This document shows positions 15,963 to 26,218 of a DNA stretch of 64,000 nt, one piece after another. Within the stretch, counting starts at the first letter, position 1; each line of letters starts with the position of its first letter. The translations under genes and the position numbers were made by a program. The notes under the pieces are model-generated. The model was not told the DNA's origin, did not search any database, and was given only the letters and a program-made list of their open reading frames with translations. The DNA comes from Pseudofrankia sp. DC12 (lineage in GTDB: Bacteria > Actinomycetota > Actinomycetes > Frankiales > Frankiaceae), in the NCBI RefSeq assembly GCF_000966285.1, contig NZ_KQ031391.1, forward strand, positions 1,270,919 through 1,334,918. Reading direction: 5' to 3'.

Positions 15963-18900
15963 CTACGCGACGTTATTCCAATGCCCCCTTGGAACGTTGT
16001 ATCTCCAAACGGTTCTACGCCACCCGGGATTTTGAGCGACGAGCCACCGATCCGCCTTACTCTGCCAATCGCTATAGCGCGCACCATTGGCTTTCACCTC
16101 GATAAGTAGCGTCCAGTGTTCCCTTGGGTTCGTTACCACATAGTCTACGATGCGAATGGCCGGCGCTGGGGACCTCGGGAAGTGCACCTCCAGTCTTTTT
16201 TGCGGCGTTACTCTGACGCTATTGCCCCACCTCGCACGGATATCCCTGAGGGCCATAGCCTCAGCTATTTTTCCAATTTGATTTGAACTATACCGATGGT
16301 AGGAGCTCCGAGGACTGTGCAGGTTGGGGTGCGGACACCACACGCACAGGCGGCCGTCGAGGTCATTGCCATTGACGGGGTCTTGGTTGACGTAGTCGTA
16401 GGGGTTGGCGGAGCCGCCGGGGACGGGGTCGGTTTGGTCGAAGCGGCCGGTGTCGGGGTTGTAGAGGCGGACACCCATCAACGTGATGCCGGAGAGGGTG
16501 TCGTGGGTGCGTTGTTTGGCGCCGAGCCAGCCGTAGCGAGGGTAGGCGCTGGCTTGGAAGTAGGGGAGGCCGAACTCGGAGGATTCGGTGTAGCTGGTGA
16601 TGGAGGTGGCGGTGGTCAGGTCATCGGCGGTGGAGACGGTGTCGCCGTGGAGGTTGGTGAGTTGGAGGGTGACGGTGCCGGCATTGGTTTGGATGGCGGC
16701 GAGGCCGCCGTCGATGCCGGTGATGTTGCGGGTCCAGCTGGTGGTGCCGGTGGCGATCCAGGCGGGGCTGTCGCCGGATGAGGTCGTGTAGTGGTTGGTG
16801 GAGGTGGTGGAGCTTCCGCTGTCGGTCCAGGAGCGGAACCGCAAGGCGGGGTCGAGGGTGTAGGTGCGGGTGGTGGTGCCTACGGTTTCGGTGTTGATGA
16901 GGTCGTTGGTGTAGTAGCCGAGGGTAGCCGCACTGCCGGACGGGGTGTAGGGGTCGGTGAGGGTGCGGCCGAACAGGTCGTAGGTGTAGCCGGTGGTGGT
17001 GAGTCGGTCGGCTTGGTCGTAGCTTGCGGGGTAGCCGGTGGGGCTGGTGGTGGTGGAGCAGTTGCCGGTGTCGGGTTGGCCGCCGGCGTCGGGGTAGCTG
17101 GTCAGGGCGGTGCGGTTGGATTCGGCGTCGTAGCTGTAGAGGCGGGTGCTGCAGGTGCGGGGTCCGCCGTAGGAGACGGCGTCGATAACGGAGGTGAGTC
17201 GACCGTCGTTGTCGTAGCCGATTGTCTTGGTGGACGGTGGGGTGGCGTCGCGGCGAACCTGGCCGTGGACCGAGCGGGCCTGGGTGAACGACAGCCAGAT
17301 CGAACCAGATTTGGCGTAGGTGAGGCTGGTCGGCTGCTCGACGTTGTCGTAACGGGTCGTCGCGACCAGGCCGTTCGGGTAGGTCTGCGAGGTCAGTTTC
17401 CCGTCGCCGTCGTAGGTCGCGGTGAACGTCGAGGGCGCGCTGCCGGCGCCGACGCCGAGCGAGGTGAGCAGGCCGCGGTGTTCGCCAGTGCCGTCGTAGA
17501 CGTAGCTGTAGGCGCCCTTCCCGTCGGCCCGTGAGGAGATCCGGCCGTCGAGGTCGTAACTGGTGGTGGAGCTGTTTGCATCGGCGTCGGTCTGTGAGGC
17601 GACCTGGCCCCAGGAGTCGTAGCCGGTGGTCAGGGTGACGCTGTTCGCGGTCGTGGTGGTGGGTAGGCCGGTCGCGGAGTCGTAGCCGTAGGTCGCGGTC
17701 GGGATCGCAGTTCCGCCATTGGCGGCTGGGCTGACCACCACTGCCTCCGAGGTCTTGCGCCCTGCGGAGTCGTAGGTATCAGTCGTGGTGCGGGTCGTCG
17801 TGGTGCTGGAGACGGTGACCGCGTCGGCGCTGGTGAGGACCTCGCCGAGGTTGTTGTAGGTGTAGGTCGTGACCGGGAGCGGGTTACCGGTGGATGGCTG
17901 GGCGGCCGGTCCGGCGGTGCAGGCCAGGCCGGAGTTGGAGGCGTTGACGCAACCACCAGAGCCGGTGGCGGTGTAGTAGGTGGTCAGCGTCGTATAGGCG
18001 TCGGTGCCGGTGCTGTTCGCGGCCGGCTGGCGGTCTTCGACGGTGTTGCCCGCGAGGTCGTAGTAGGTGGTGTGGACGATGTCGGGGGTGGAGCCGCCGC
18101 CCATCCAGGTGGTGACGGTGGTGGGTTTGCGCAGGACCCAGCCGGAGGTGTTCGGATCGGCCCCCGTTTTGGCGGCGTAGCCGTTGACCGTCTTACGCAC
18201 GTCGAGGTCCGTGCCGTTCGGAATCCGGACCGAACTCGTGACCGTGGTCGCCAGCCTGTAAGGGCCGCCTGTGCCTGGGGCGCCCTGGTCGTAGTCGGTA
18301 TGGGTGTGTTCCCGGCCGGAATACTGCGCGCCGGAGTCATCGACGATCGGATGCGTAGGCCCGTAGGTGTCGGTGACCAGCACGCCGTCGGCGGCATAGA
18401 CGGTCTGCTCGTCGAGGAGCTGGGAACGGGCCGCCGACGTCGTCTCGGCCACCACGGTCGGGTCGGTGTCCGCGGTGGGGCTGAGTGCCTGGTTGCGGTT
18501 TTCCGCGGACAGGGTGCGGACCGGGTTGCCCTTGGCGTCGTGCTCGGTGGTGGTGATCTGCCAGGCACCGTTGCCGTAAGAGGCGGTGTTGACTCCGCGG
18601 CCGGCGGTGTCGAGATAGGTCAGGTCGGCGTACGGCCAGTCCGCAGCCGCCGGCGGGCTGGACGGCACATGGTCGGCGGAGAACACCCCGGCCGCGTAGA
18701 CGGGCAGGTCGGTCTGCGCCCAGCCGGCGACCTGACCGGCGGACATGTCGATCGGCGCCCCTGTGCCGGTGACGGGAATGTCGTAGGCAACCGTCTGCGT
18801 CGCCGTGCCTCCGACGGGGGCTGGCCGGGACGCGGAACTGATCCGGCTCGAGCCGTCGTAGGTCAGGCTCCAGGTGGCCCGACCCGGTGGTGTGATCGTC

Positions 18901-21900
18901 GAAAGCCGGCCGGCCGTGTCGTAGCTGTAGGTGGTCGCCAGGCTGGTGCGGGGGTCGCTGGCGGAGCGCAGCCGGCCGTCGGTGTCGTAGGCGAATGCCG
19001 CGACCGTGACGGGCGTGGCGCCGTTGAGCGCCATTGCGACCGCGGTCAACCGGCCGGTGTAGTCACCCCACGTCGCCGGATTCGTGCCATTGCCGGTCGC
19101 GGTGACCGACGTCGCATAGGTCATGGTGAGGGCGCGGCAGCCGGCGACCAGCGTCGTGCACGACACCCCGGCTGGCACCGGCGCCAGGATGCGAGTCGTG
19201 CGCCCGGCGCTGTCGGTGGTGAACGACGAAGTGGTGTTGGTGCCTGGTTCGACGACCGAGCCGGCACGCCAGACGGTCACCCCGCCCACGGTCTGCGCGG
19301 TATAGACGGTCTTCGTGCCGTCCATATCGGTCAGCGTGAACTGAGTCGCGGAGTCCTTGGCCAGCTTCGTCCCGTCGGCACCGGTGTCACCGACACCGGT
19401 GTAGGTGTATGGGTAGCTGGACGAGCTGGTCAGGGAGTAGATGGACTGGACGCCGGTCTCGTCAGTGAGTGTGACGAACCCGCCCGAGTCGGCGTTCTCG
19501 GTCAACGTCTCATCGGCGGTACCGGCATCCGGGCCAGGCATCGACGCGGTCCAGCCAGGGCCGAAGATGCTGGTGGAGGCGCCCGCGGGCAGCACCTCAA
19601 ACATCGCCCAGGAGTTCTTCGCGGCCGACGGCGCCGTCGTGGCGATCGTCATCGTCTGCCCCGGGCCGGTCGCGGCCGCGGTCCGGTAGAGGGCCGCGCC
19701 CGTCGCGTCGGAGACGTGGTAGCTGCCGGCGAGCGTCACCCCGGCCGCAGGGGTCGGGACAGCTTGGGCCTGCCAGTCGGAGACTGCGGCGAACACCATC
19801 GAACCCGCTGCCGAGGACGTTAGCGACTGGCTGAGAACACCGGCCGACGCGTCCCCAGGCGGGCCGACGTTTGTGGCGCCGATCGGGCTGTCGAGGTTGG
19901 CGCCCGTGACCACGAGGACCTGGAGGAACTTCGCGCAGGTGTTCGTCGCCGCCGTCAGCGACACCGTCCGAGCCGTCGCCGACGAGGTCCGCGCCCACCA
20001 GGCGACCGACTCGTCCTTCAGACTCGTTGCGCCGGTCACGCCGATCTTCGTCCAGACCAGACCGCCCGAGTCGAAGATCGCCGGACCGTTCGACGTCCCA
20101 GAGAAGTTCGACGTGGTGTCCCCGAGCGCGAGCAGCAGCGCGCCCGCCGGCGCTGTGAACGACGCCGTCACCGCGTTACCCGCCACGGTGCAGAGCGAGC
20201 CGTCCCACCCGACCGCCGCCGGGGACGACGAGTCAACAGCCAGCCCCGCGCCGGGCGCGTTCGTCGCCAGCGCGGCGTAGGTCCGCCCGACCGAGACGCT
20301 GCCGGTGTAGGACGGAAGCGACGCGTCCGTCGCCGACACTGAGTAGTCGCCCGTCAGCAACGCGGCTGTGCCCGGGCCGACCGGGGAGGTCGCAGTGGCG
20401 TCGGCGAAGGCGTGCCGTGCGTACTGGACTGTGCGTGCTGGTGCGCAGGTGACGGTGCTCGAGGAGTCGCGGAAGCAGGCCTGCAACTGCAGCGGACCGT
20501 CGGGCGCGCCGATGGCGCTCATGGTGGTGCCTAGGTCCCAGGTGAGCTTGTCGAACACGCCCGAGCCGTTACGGGCCATCGGCCAGGACGGATGCGTCGA
20601 GGTCCCGGCGACGGTGACATCCCCGGTCGGGACGTTCACCCACGGGGCGGAGGACGCCTGGCCGAGGTGGTACTGGAACGTCACCGACACCTGGCTGGCC
20701 GGCGCCTGGCCTTCTACCGAGGTGTACCGCTGGGTGCGAGCTCCGTCTGCGGGTTGTTGCAGGGCGCCGGTCCCGACGCCGAAGATGTAGGTCGCGACCG
20801 GGGAGAGGTTGCCGGCCTTATCTTTCGTGCGCAGGTAGAAGGTGTGCAGCCCGGCGGTCGCCGTCAGGGTGGCCGTGGCTGTCGATGTGGTTTCGGTCGC
20901 CGGCGAGGGCTGGTCGACGCCGTAAAGGAAGGACTGCGTGTCCCCGCCTGGTGAGGTCCAGGTAAACGTCCCCGAGGTCGTCGCCGTCCAGCCGCCGGCC
21001 GTCGGCCACGCCGTCGAGCTCACTCCCGTCGGGGCGGCGGGGGCGGCGGTGTCGACGGTGAACGGAATCCAGTCCGACCAGGCCGCCGAGTAATCCAACC
21101 CGTCGAAGGCGCGTGCCCGCCATTCGTAGGACGTCCCGTTCGTCAGCGTGCTCGCTGGGACGGTCCACGAGCCTGTCGCGTTCGACGGGATGTTGGAGAC
21201 TGATCCGCTGGTGATCTGGGTGGTGCCCGTGGAGTTCCAGACCTCGAAGTCCAGCCGCAGCGGCGTCCCGTCGGGGTCGGTCGCGGCGCCGCGCAGTGTC
21301 GGGGTGGTCGTGTTTGTCAGGACTGTGGCGGGGCTGCCACCGCACTGGGCCGAGCAGGGGATGGTGGAGCGGTTCGCGACCGTGCCCGGGAAACCGTTGT
21401 AGGTGACGGAAATCGTCGGCGGGGTTGTGGTGTTGCCGGAGTTGAAGTACTTGAACTGGTCGGCGTTGGCCTCGTCGCCCGCGCGCAGCGTCAGCGACTC
21501 CGACGACAGGCCGTTGGCCGCCCAGGCCTGCGCCAGCGAGGTGATGTCGATGCTGACCGCGCCGGTGCCGCAGCTATTGGCCGTTCCCACGTTGGCCGTC
21601 GACGTCGCCCAGGTGGTGCCGTCGGAGGCGGGCTGGGTGTTCCACGTCGTCCCCGCCGACAGCGCCGCCGAGCCCTGCACCAGCGTCGGCTCGGCGGTGC
21701 AGACCTGCGACCCGACCTGCGTGAGCTTCAACGTCGCGGCCGAGACGTGATGGCTGGCGATCGTCGTGGAGTCGAATTTCAGGAACGACCGAGTGACCGT
21801 CCCAGTCAGATAGTTCCCGACCTGCAGGTACTGATAGGTGTCGTAGTTCGTCGTCGCGCTGCCGCTGCTGACCTCGGTGTCGAGGGTGTCCGCGAGCACC

Positions 21901-22898
21901 GCCGCCGGGTCGATCGTCACCGGATACTGCCGGGACGGGTCATCCAACCACGACGCATCAGGCTTCAACGTCAACGTCGGCGCCTCCGGCTTCGCCGTGT
22001 CCAGGGCGCCGTCAACGGTCCGGGTCCGGTCCGGCAGGCCGTTCTTCGCGTCGACGTGGGCGTCCCACATCACCGGCGTCGGGGAACGCATCACCGTCTT
22101 CCCCCCGGCGGACAGCCGCACCTCACCGCCCGCCGTCCGCGACGCCGTCATCCCCGACAGCCGCAACGGCAACCGGCCCGCGGCCTTCGCCGCCGCCGCC
22201 GTATGCGCGACGATCCGCATGTCAAAACCGGTCGGCAGCACCACGACCACAAGATCGGTGCCCGGCGCGACGCCCGGGTAGGTAGCGGTGTTGCCGGCAA
22301 GCTTGGGTGCGGGAAGCGCGTCGGGCCAGGTGAACGCCACGGTCCGCCCGGAATCGACGAGCGAGGCGACGTCGCCGCCAGAGCTACCGCCCGCCGACAG
22401 CGTCACCGTGCCCTTGACCGCCTTCGGGACGACCTTGCCGCCGACGACGGCGAGCGTCGTATCGACCGGTGCCCAGTCATCGCCCCGGCGGACCCGCACC
22501 ACCCCGGACGCCGACTCGACCGTCGTCGAGCCGTCCGGGTTCACGAACGTCGAGGTGGTCTCCGTGCGGGCATCCGTCACCTCGATCCGGCGTTTCTCCG
22601 CCCGCGCCGCGAGCTGCGCCGAGACGAAGTCCGGCCGCTCCGCCGGCCCCGACGCAGCCGCGCTCGGCGCGGCACCCCCGGCAGCATGGGCGCCGACGCG
22701 CAGCGCGGGCACGAACGCCGCTGCCGCCGACACCAACGCCATCGCCAGCAGCACCACCAGAACGCGCACGGACATCCGCCGCGCCAGCACGGTCGCGAAC
22801 ACACCGACTCCGATCCCGAAACCAGCAACAAAGGGCACAGGACAAGCCAGCGCGGAAACCAGAGAACGACACCGTCCCCGCGGCCGCGATGGGACCAC
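15963..22898 (-). CDS. RHS/YD-repeat polymorphic toxin with PD-(D/E)XK-like nuclease tail
   Basis: 2,311 aa from the longest start; the ATG at 22775 (MSVRVLVVLLAMALV) gives a cleaner signal peptide. Order: signal/TM segment; an N-terminal region with NPDGSTTVESASG; a DNRLRE-like domain (about 330-500); an Ig/Fn3-like region (about 505-705); a region of about 400 residues without clear motifs; YD repeats (about 1250-2050; YDTDGRLRSA, YDTAGRLSTI, YDLDGRISSR); the RHS core end (YGWLGAKQRTHDTLSG...MGVRLYNPDTGRFDQTDP). The variable tail of about 125 residues starts after NGNDLDG and has EAMALRD..RIVDYVVTN..WTLLIEVKANG, i.e. Glu, Asp and ExK of a PD-(D/E)XK-like nuclease. It is secreted and likely kills competitors; the downstream gene is the immunity candidate. 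Confidence 0.9.
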   Translation of the reverse strand: MVPSRPRGRCRSLVSALACPVPFVAGFGIGVGVFATVLARRMSVRVLVVLLAMALVSAAAAFVPALRVGAHAAGGAAPSAAASGPAERPDFVSAQLAARAEKRRIEVTDARTETTSTFVNPDGSTTVESASGVVRVRRGDDWAPVDTTLAVVGGKVVPKAVKGTVTLSAGGSSGGDVASLVDSGRTVAFTWPDALPAPKLAGNTATYPGVAPGTDLVVVVLPTGFDMRIVAHTAAAAKAAGRLPLRLSGMTASRTAGGEVRLSAGGKTVMRSPTPVMWDAHVDAKNGLPDRTRTVDGALDTAKPEAPTLTLKPDASWLDDPSRQYPVTIDPAAVLADTLDTEVSSGSATTNYDTYQYLQVGNYLTGTVTRSFLKFDSTTIASHHVSAATLKLTQVGSQVCTAEPTLVQGSAALSAGTTWNTQPASDGTTWATSTANVGTANSCGTGAVSIDITSLAQAWAANGLSSESLTLRAGDEANADQFKYFNSGNTTTPPTISVTYNGFPGTVANRSTIPCSAQCGGSPATVLTNTTTPTLRGAATDPDGTPLRLDFEVWNSTGTTQITSGSVSNIPSNATGSWTVPASTLTNGTSYEWRARAFDGLDYSAAWSDWIPFTVDTAAPAAPTGVSSTAWPTAGGWTATTSGTFTWTSPGGDTQSFLYGVDQPSPATETTSTATATLTATAGLHTFYLRTKDKAGNLSPVATYIFGVGTGALQQPADGARTQRYTSVEGQAPASQVSVTFQYHLGQASSAPWVNVPTGDVTVAGTSTHPSWPMARNGSGVFDKLTWDLGTTMSAIGAPDGPLQLQACFRDSSSTVTCAPARTVQYARHAFADATATSPVGPGTAALLTGDYSVSATDASLPSYTGSVSVGRTYAALATNAPGAGLAVDSSSPAAVGWDGSLCTVAGNAVTASFTAPAGALLLALGDTTSNFSGTSNGPAIFDSGGLVWTKIGVTGATSLKDESVAWWARTSSATARTVSLTAATNTCAKFLQVLVVTGANLDSPIGATNVGPPGDASAGVLSQSLTSSAAGSMVFAAVSDWQAQAVPTPAAGVTLAGSYHVSDATGAALYRTAAATGPGQTMTIATTAPSAAKNSWAMFEVLPAGASTSIFGPGWTASMPGPDAGTADETLTENADSGGFVTLTDETGVQSIYSLTSSSSYPYTYTGVGDTGADGTKLAKDSATQFTLTDMDGTKTVYTAQTVGGVTVWRAGSVVEPGTNTTSSFTTDSAGRTTRILAPVPAGVSCTTLVAGCRALTMTYATSVTATGNGTNPATWGDYTGRLTAVAMALNGATPVTVAAFAYDTDGRLRSASDPRTSLATTYSYDTAGRLSTITPPGRATWSLTYDGSSRISSASRPAPVGGTATQTVAYDIPVTGTGAPIDMSAGQVAGWAQTDLPVYAAGVFSADHVPSSPPAAADWPYADLTYLDTAGRGVNTASYGNGAWQITTTEHDAKGNPVRTLSAENRNQALSPTADTDPTVVAETTSAARSQLLDEQTVYAADGVLVTDTYGPTHPIVDDSGAQYSGREHTHTDYDQGAPGTGGPYRLATTVTSSVRIPNGTDLDVRKTVNGYAAKTGADPNTSGWVLRKPTTVTTWMGGGSTPDIVHTTYYDLAGNTVEDRQPAANSTGTDAYTTLTTYYTATGSGGCVNASNSGLACTAGPAAQPSTGNPLPVTTYTYNNLGEVLTSADAVTVSSTTTTRTTTDTYDSAGRKTSEAVVVSPAANGGTAIPTATYGYDSATGLPTTTTANSVTLTTGYDSWGQVASQTDADANSSTTSYDLDGRISSRADGKGAYSYVYDGTGEHRGLLTSLGVGAGSAPSTFTATYDGDGKLTSQTYPNGLVATTRYDNVEQPTSLTYAKSGSIWLSFTQARSVHGQVRRDATPPSTKTIGYDNDGRLTSVIDAVSYGGPRTCSTRLYSYDAESNRTALTSYPDAGGQPDTGNCSTTTSPTGYPASYDQADRLTTTGYTYDLFGRTLTDPYTPSGSAATLGYYTNDLINTETVGTTTRTYTLDPALRFRSWTDSGSSTTSTNHYTTSSGDSPAWIATGTTSWTRNITGIDGGLAAIQTNAGTVTLQLTNLHGDTVSTADDLTTATSITSYTESSEFGLPYFQASAYPRYGWLGAKQRTHDTLSGITLMGVRLYNPDTGRFDQTDPVPGGSANPYDYVNQDPVNGNDLDGRLCVWCPHPNLHSPRSSYHRYSSNQIGKIAEAMALRDIRARWGNSVRVTPQKRLEVHFPRSPAPAIRIVDYVVTNPREHWTLLIEVKANGARYSDWQSKADRWLVAQNPGWRRTVWRYNVPRGHWNNVA

Positions 22899-23402
22899 CG
22901 AAAATGAGGCCTACACAGCAGTCAGCGCAAGAGCAGAACCCACCAATTGATCAACAGTGCCGTAGCGGAAAGTAACACCGACAGCCTCAGCACCTTAAGG
23001 TTCCACGACCCGCCACAAAGAAGTCGCACGTCGCGCGGTCCGAACAGTGCAGGTCGGCCACCGATCGCCACCGACCTCGTTACGGAAAGCTTAGAAAGTG
23101 ATGTGCGTCACACAAATTTCGTTAACATTTTCGTAATGACTGGCGGGAGAACCATCTACCTGCGAGTAGACGGTTGAGGAGGTGGAGCGCCAAACAGGTA
23201 GCGCACACAACGTCAGCCGTGGTATTTATCTCGCCCGTACATCCGCACCCGAACTAACCGCATGCCATACCCGTCGACGACGACGACACGGAGCTAGGAG
23301 CAGCACGTACCCCGCCATCCAGCCACCTGAATGAGGCCGAGACGGAAAATGCGCGCCCACCCCTACCGCCAGCCGTCGTCTCCAAAGACCGGCCGATGAG
23401 CC
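22899..23402. other. Intergenic region upstream of the RHS gene
   Basis: About 500 bp, partly AT-rich (23080-23160), with no gene recognised. It probably contains the RHS promoter on the minus strand. Confidence 0.5.
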
Positions 23403-23700
23403 GTTCGATCCGCTACCGCCGCCCTTCCGCGCCAACGCCGTCGCACGCGTCCTGCGCGCCCGCCCCAGCCACAGATCCAGCTGGGCCACCATCCAAACCG
23501 TCGCCACCGAGCTGGGAATCAGCCCCGAGACACTGCGCGGCTGGGTCCGCCAAGCCGAGATCGACACCGGCCACCGCGAAGGCATGACCACGGGAGACCG
23601 CCAGGAGCTCCTGCGCCTGCGCATCGAGCACGCCGCCATGCGCCGCGCCCTGGCCAACACGCCACCAACTAACGCCCGGCGCCGAGCCGAGCCGCCTTCG
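23403..23700 (+). pseudogene. IS3-family orfA remnant
   Basis: The plus frame reads RANAVARVLRARPSHRSSWA, then TIQTVATELGISPETLRGWV and a tail ending RLRIEHAAMRR. This is the HTH and leucine-zipper start of IS3-family OrfA proteins (LGISPETLRxWVRQAExDxG). It lacks an evident start and the orfB part, and passes into the region where the next gene starts. No terminal repeats were found. Confidence 0.75.
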
Positions 23701-23818
23701 ACGCAGTCACCTGAGCAGCCGCCAGCTCTCGTCGCTACCGCGAACCTTGACCAGTTGCGCACAGACCGCTCCGAACCAGCCCTCCGGCTCGAAGGCGCTC
23801 TCCCCGAGGGAACCGACG

Positions 23819-25327
23819 GTGGCCACGGCGCCCACAACTGAGCTCCCCAGCACCCGCCCAGGCCCCGACCCAACGGGCAACGACAACCCCGCGAATCACA
23901 AGGCGCCCACCGCCCGCGGCACGAAGCGGGGGCGGCATCGCCGGCCGCCGTCACGTGCACTCAGCCTGGCCAGGACCCTCGGCCCGCCCACCGCCGCTCT
24001 GCCTCTGGTCGTCCTGATGCTGATCCTCTGCCAGTCACACCCGCCCACACACGACACCACGGCCACCAGCCAGACCACCGCCACACGCTCGACCGGCTAT
24101 CCCATGCCGGCGCTCAACCCGGGCGCCTTGCGGGGATCCGGCGGCCAAGGACCGGCGGGCACCGCCGGTGGCCAGGTGCCGATCGGCGCGCTCGCCACCG
24201 CCGCGGCCGCGAGCCCGCGGCCCTCCAGCCCGACGGGCAATCTGGTCACCCTGACCGCGGGGCAACGACAGATCCCGGCCCCGGTCCTGGCCGCCTACCG
24301 GAAAGCCGCCACTACCCTGGCCGGCGAGCAACCCGCCTGCCATCTGCGCTGGCAACTCCTCGCCGGCATCGGAAAAGTCGAATCCGGCAACGCCCAGGGC
24401 CGCCAGATCAGCCCCGACGGCACCGTCACCCCCAGCATCCTCGGGCCCCGCCTCACCGGCACCAGCGGCTTCGCCCGCATCCTCGACACCGACCACGGCA
24501 CCCTCGACGCCGACACCACCTACGACCGCGCCGTCGGCCCGATGCAGTTCCTGCCCTCCACCTGGGCCGGCGCCGGCCGCGACGGCAACGCCGACGGCCA
24601 CAAAGACCCCAACAACATCTATGACGCCGGCCTCACCGCCGCCGGCTACCTGTGCACCCACCACCGCGACCTGACCGACCCCGCGCAGCTCTCGACCGCG
24701 ATCCGGGCCTATAACCCGTCGGACGCCTACGTCCGCGCAGTCCTTGCCTGGACCACCGGGTACACCGCCACCACCCCCGCGCCCATAGCCGTCCCCACGC
24801 CCACTCGCACCAGCCCGGACGACGCATCGACCAGCGATCCGTACCCGATCTTCGCGCTCACCCCTGTCCACACCCTCGCCACGCCACTCCTTTCCCCGAC
24901 CGCAACCAACTGCGCATCCATCACCCTCACGACGAGCAGCCTCAAGGCGGTCATCACCACCACCACCCTCGATCTCACCGGGCGCTATACCAACCCCGGC
25001 CTCAGTCCCGCCCACGACGCAACGATCACCATTCACACCATCGCCCGCGACGTCACCGGCCACGCCCTTGCCGACACCGACCTACCCCTGCCGCTCAAGC
25101 CCGGCGACGTCCCCGCCCTACTCACCCGACTTCCCCTCGACCAACTCACTGACCCCGGCCACACCACGACCCTCACGCTCACCCTCACCACCACCCCGCC
25201 CGGATGCCCGGGCCGAGCTCTGACGACCATCACGATCACCAACGTCATCCGGCCCGCCAGCACCTCAGCCCCGGCTGCCACCATCGCGAGCTCCCGACCC
25301 ACACCCAGCCCCACCACGACCCAATGA
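23819..25327 (+). CDS. Membrane-anchored lytic transglycosylase
   Basis: About 502 aa from the GTG at 23819; an ATG at 23747 is in frame but overlaps the IS3 remnant. A basic cytoplasmic segment is followed by one TM helix (PTAALPLVVLMLILC, about residue 60). An SLT-type lysozyme-like domain covers about 150-320: catalytic Glu in LLAGIGKVESGNAQG, then DRAVGPMQFLPSTWAGAG and YNPSDAYVRAVLAW. The C-terminal 150 residues form a Thr/Pro-rich Ig-like domain (TNCASITLTTSSLKAVI...). It would cleave peptidoglycan glycan strands, possibly to let a conjugation channel pass. It is followed by another single-TM secreted-type gene. Confidence 0.85.
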   Translation: MATAPTTELPSTRPGPDPTGNDNPANHKAPTARGTKRGRHRRPPSRALSLARTLGPPTAALPLVVLMLILCQSHPPTHDTTATSQTTATRSTGYPMPALNPGALRGSGGQGPAGTAGGQVPIGALATAAAASPRPSSPTGNLVTLTAGQRQIPAPVLAAYRKAATTLAGEQPACHLRWQLLAGIGKVESGNAQGRQISPDGTVTPSILGPRLTGTSGFARILDTDHGTLDADTTYDRAVGPMQFLPSTWAGAGRDGNADGHKDPNNIYDAGLTAAGYLCTHHRDLTDPAQLSTAIRAYNPSDAYVRAVLAWTTGYTATTPAPIAVPTPTRTSPDDASTSDPYPIFALTPVHTLATPLLSPTATNCASITLTTSSLKAVITTTTLDLTGRYTNPGLSPAHDATITIHTIARDVTGHALADTDLPLPLKPGDVPALLTRLPLDQLTDPGHTTTLTLTLTTTPPGCPGRALTTITITNVIRPASTSAPAATIASSRPTPSPTTTQ

Positions 25328-25403
25328 CCCCAAGATCCTCTCGACGTCGCCACCAAACAACGCCAGGCGACAGCAACCCGACCCGGAAAGGAGGCTTCTC
25401 CCG

Positions 25404-26180
25404 GTGAGCCGGCACCGACGAGCCAATCCCCCGCCGCCCCCAGCCAACGCGACCACGCGCCACCGGCACTTGGCGACCACCAAACAGCTGCCCGCCGTCT
25501 CACCGACCAGACCCCAGCAACGGCTCACGGCCGCGACCACCGCGCCGAACCTCCCCGGCCCCCGCCCAGGCGCACACCGCAGAACCCGGCCGACCAACAG
25601 CCGGACTCTCGGACCGGTCCACCTTCTCGGGATTCCCCTGATCGGCCTGCTCCTGCTCCTCGGCCACGACGAAAACACACCCGCCGGCCAGGCAACGACC
25701 ACTCTCGCCATACCTAGCGGCAGCCAGCCCACCACGGCCGCCAGCTCCCCCGCCGCATCCTCATTCCCACAGATCACCAGCTCCACGGCCGCCCCCGCGG
25801 TTCTCGACCCGACGACCCCCAGCGCGACCGTCAACTATCCGGCCAGCACTCCGCCGACACCCTCTCCCACCACCGCGCCCGTTCCGACGCCAAGCAAACC
25901 CCGAGATCTCACCGCACCTCCCAACTCCACACCGCTCGCCCTCCGACTCTTCATCGGAGCTCGCAACTCCGCCGCGACCCGGCCAATCCGCGCCGCGGAC
26001 TCAGGTCACTGCGCACCCAGGTCCACTACGTCCGATTCGGTGCAATTTTCGATAGTGTGGCCGTTCGACGTCACGCCCGGCGCACGTCGTGTGGCCCGCA
26101 GCCGGCGGCAGGTCCATCGGTCAGTCGCACCTACATGGACGCGCGGCAAGGAAACGTCTCGACCTCGGCCGGTCTCCTGA
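25404..26180 (+). CDS. Single-TM Pro/Thr-rich protein, unknown function
   Basis: 258 aa from a GTG with a strong AAAGGAGG site about 10 nt upstream. An Arg/Pro-rich N-terminus (about 70 residues) precedes one TM helix (VHLLGIPLIGLLLLLGH), then a low-complexity Pro/Thr/Ser region typical of a cell-wall-spanning linker. The last 80 residues lack this pattern and overlap the region before the methyltransferase, so the true C-terminus may have been replaced. It lies 75 bp after the transglycosylase in the same direction, and its N-terminal layout is similar. Function unknown. Confidence 0.6.
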   Translation: MSRHRRANPPPPPANATTRHRHLATTKQLPAVSPTRPQQRLTAATTAPNLPGPRPGAHRRTRPTNSRTLGPVHLLGIPLIGLLLLLGHDENTPAGQATTTLAIPSGSQPTTAASSPAASSFPQITSSTAAPAVLDPTTPSATVNYPASTPPTPSPTTAPVPTPSKPRDLTAPPNSTPLALRLFIGARNSAATRPIRAADSGHCAPRSTTSDSVQFSIVWPFDVTPGARRVARSRRQVHRSVAPTWTRGKETSRPRPVS

Positions 26181-26218
26181 TCCGCGGACCTCGCGTCCGC
26201 ACCTCCGAAAGGCGACGC

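Noticed and set aside
18072-19823. 583-aa open frame opposite the RHS gene
   Set aside because: Low-complexity Arg/Gly/Val composition without domains; the RHS frame explains this DNA.
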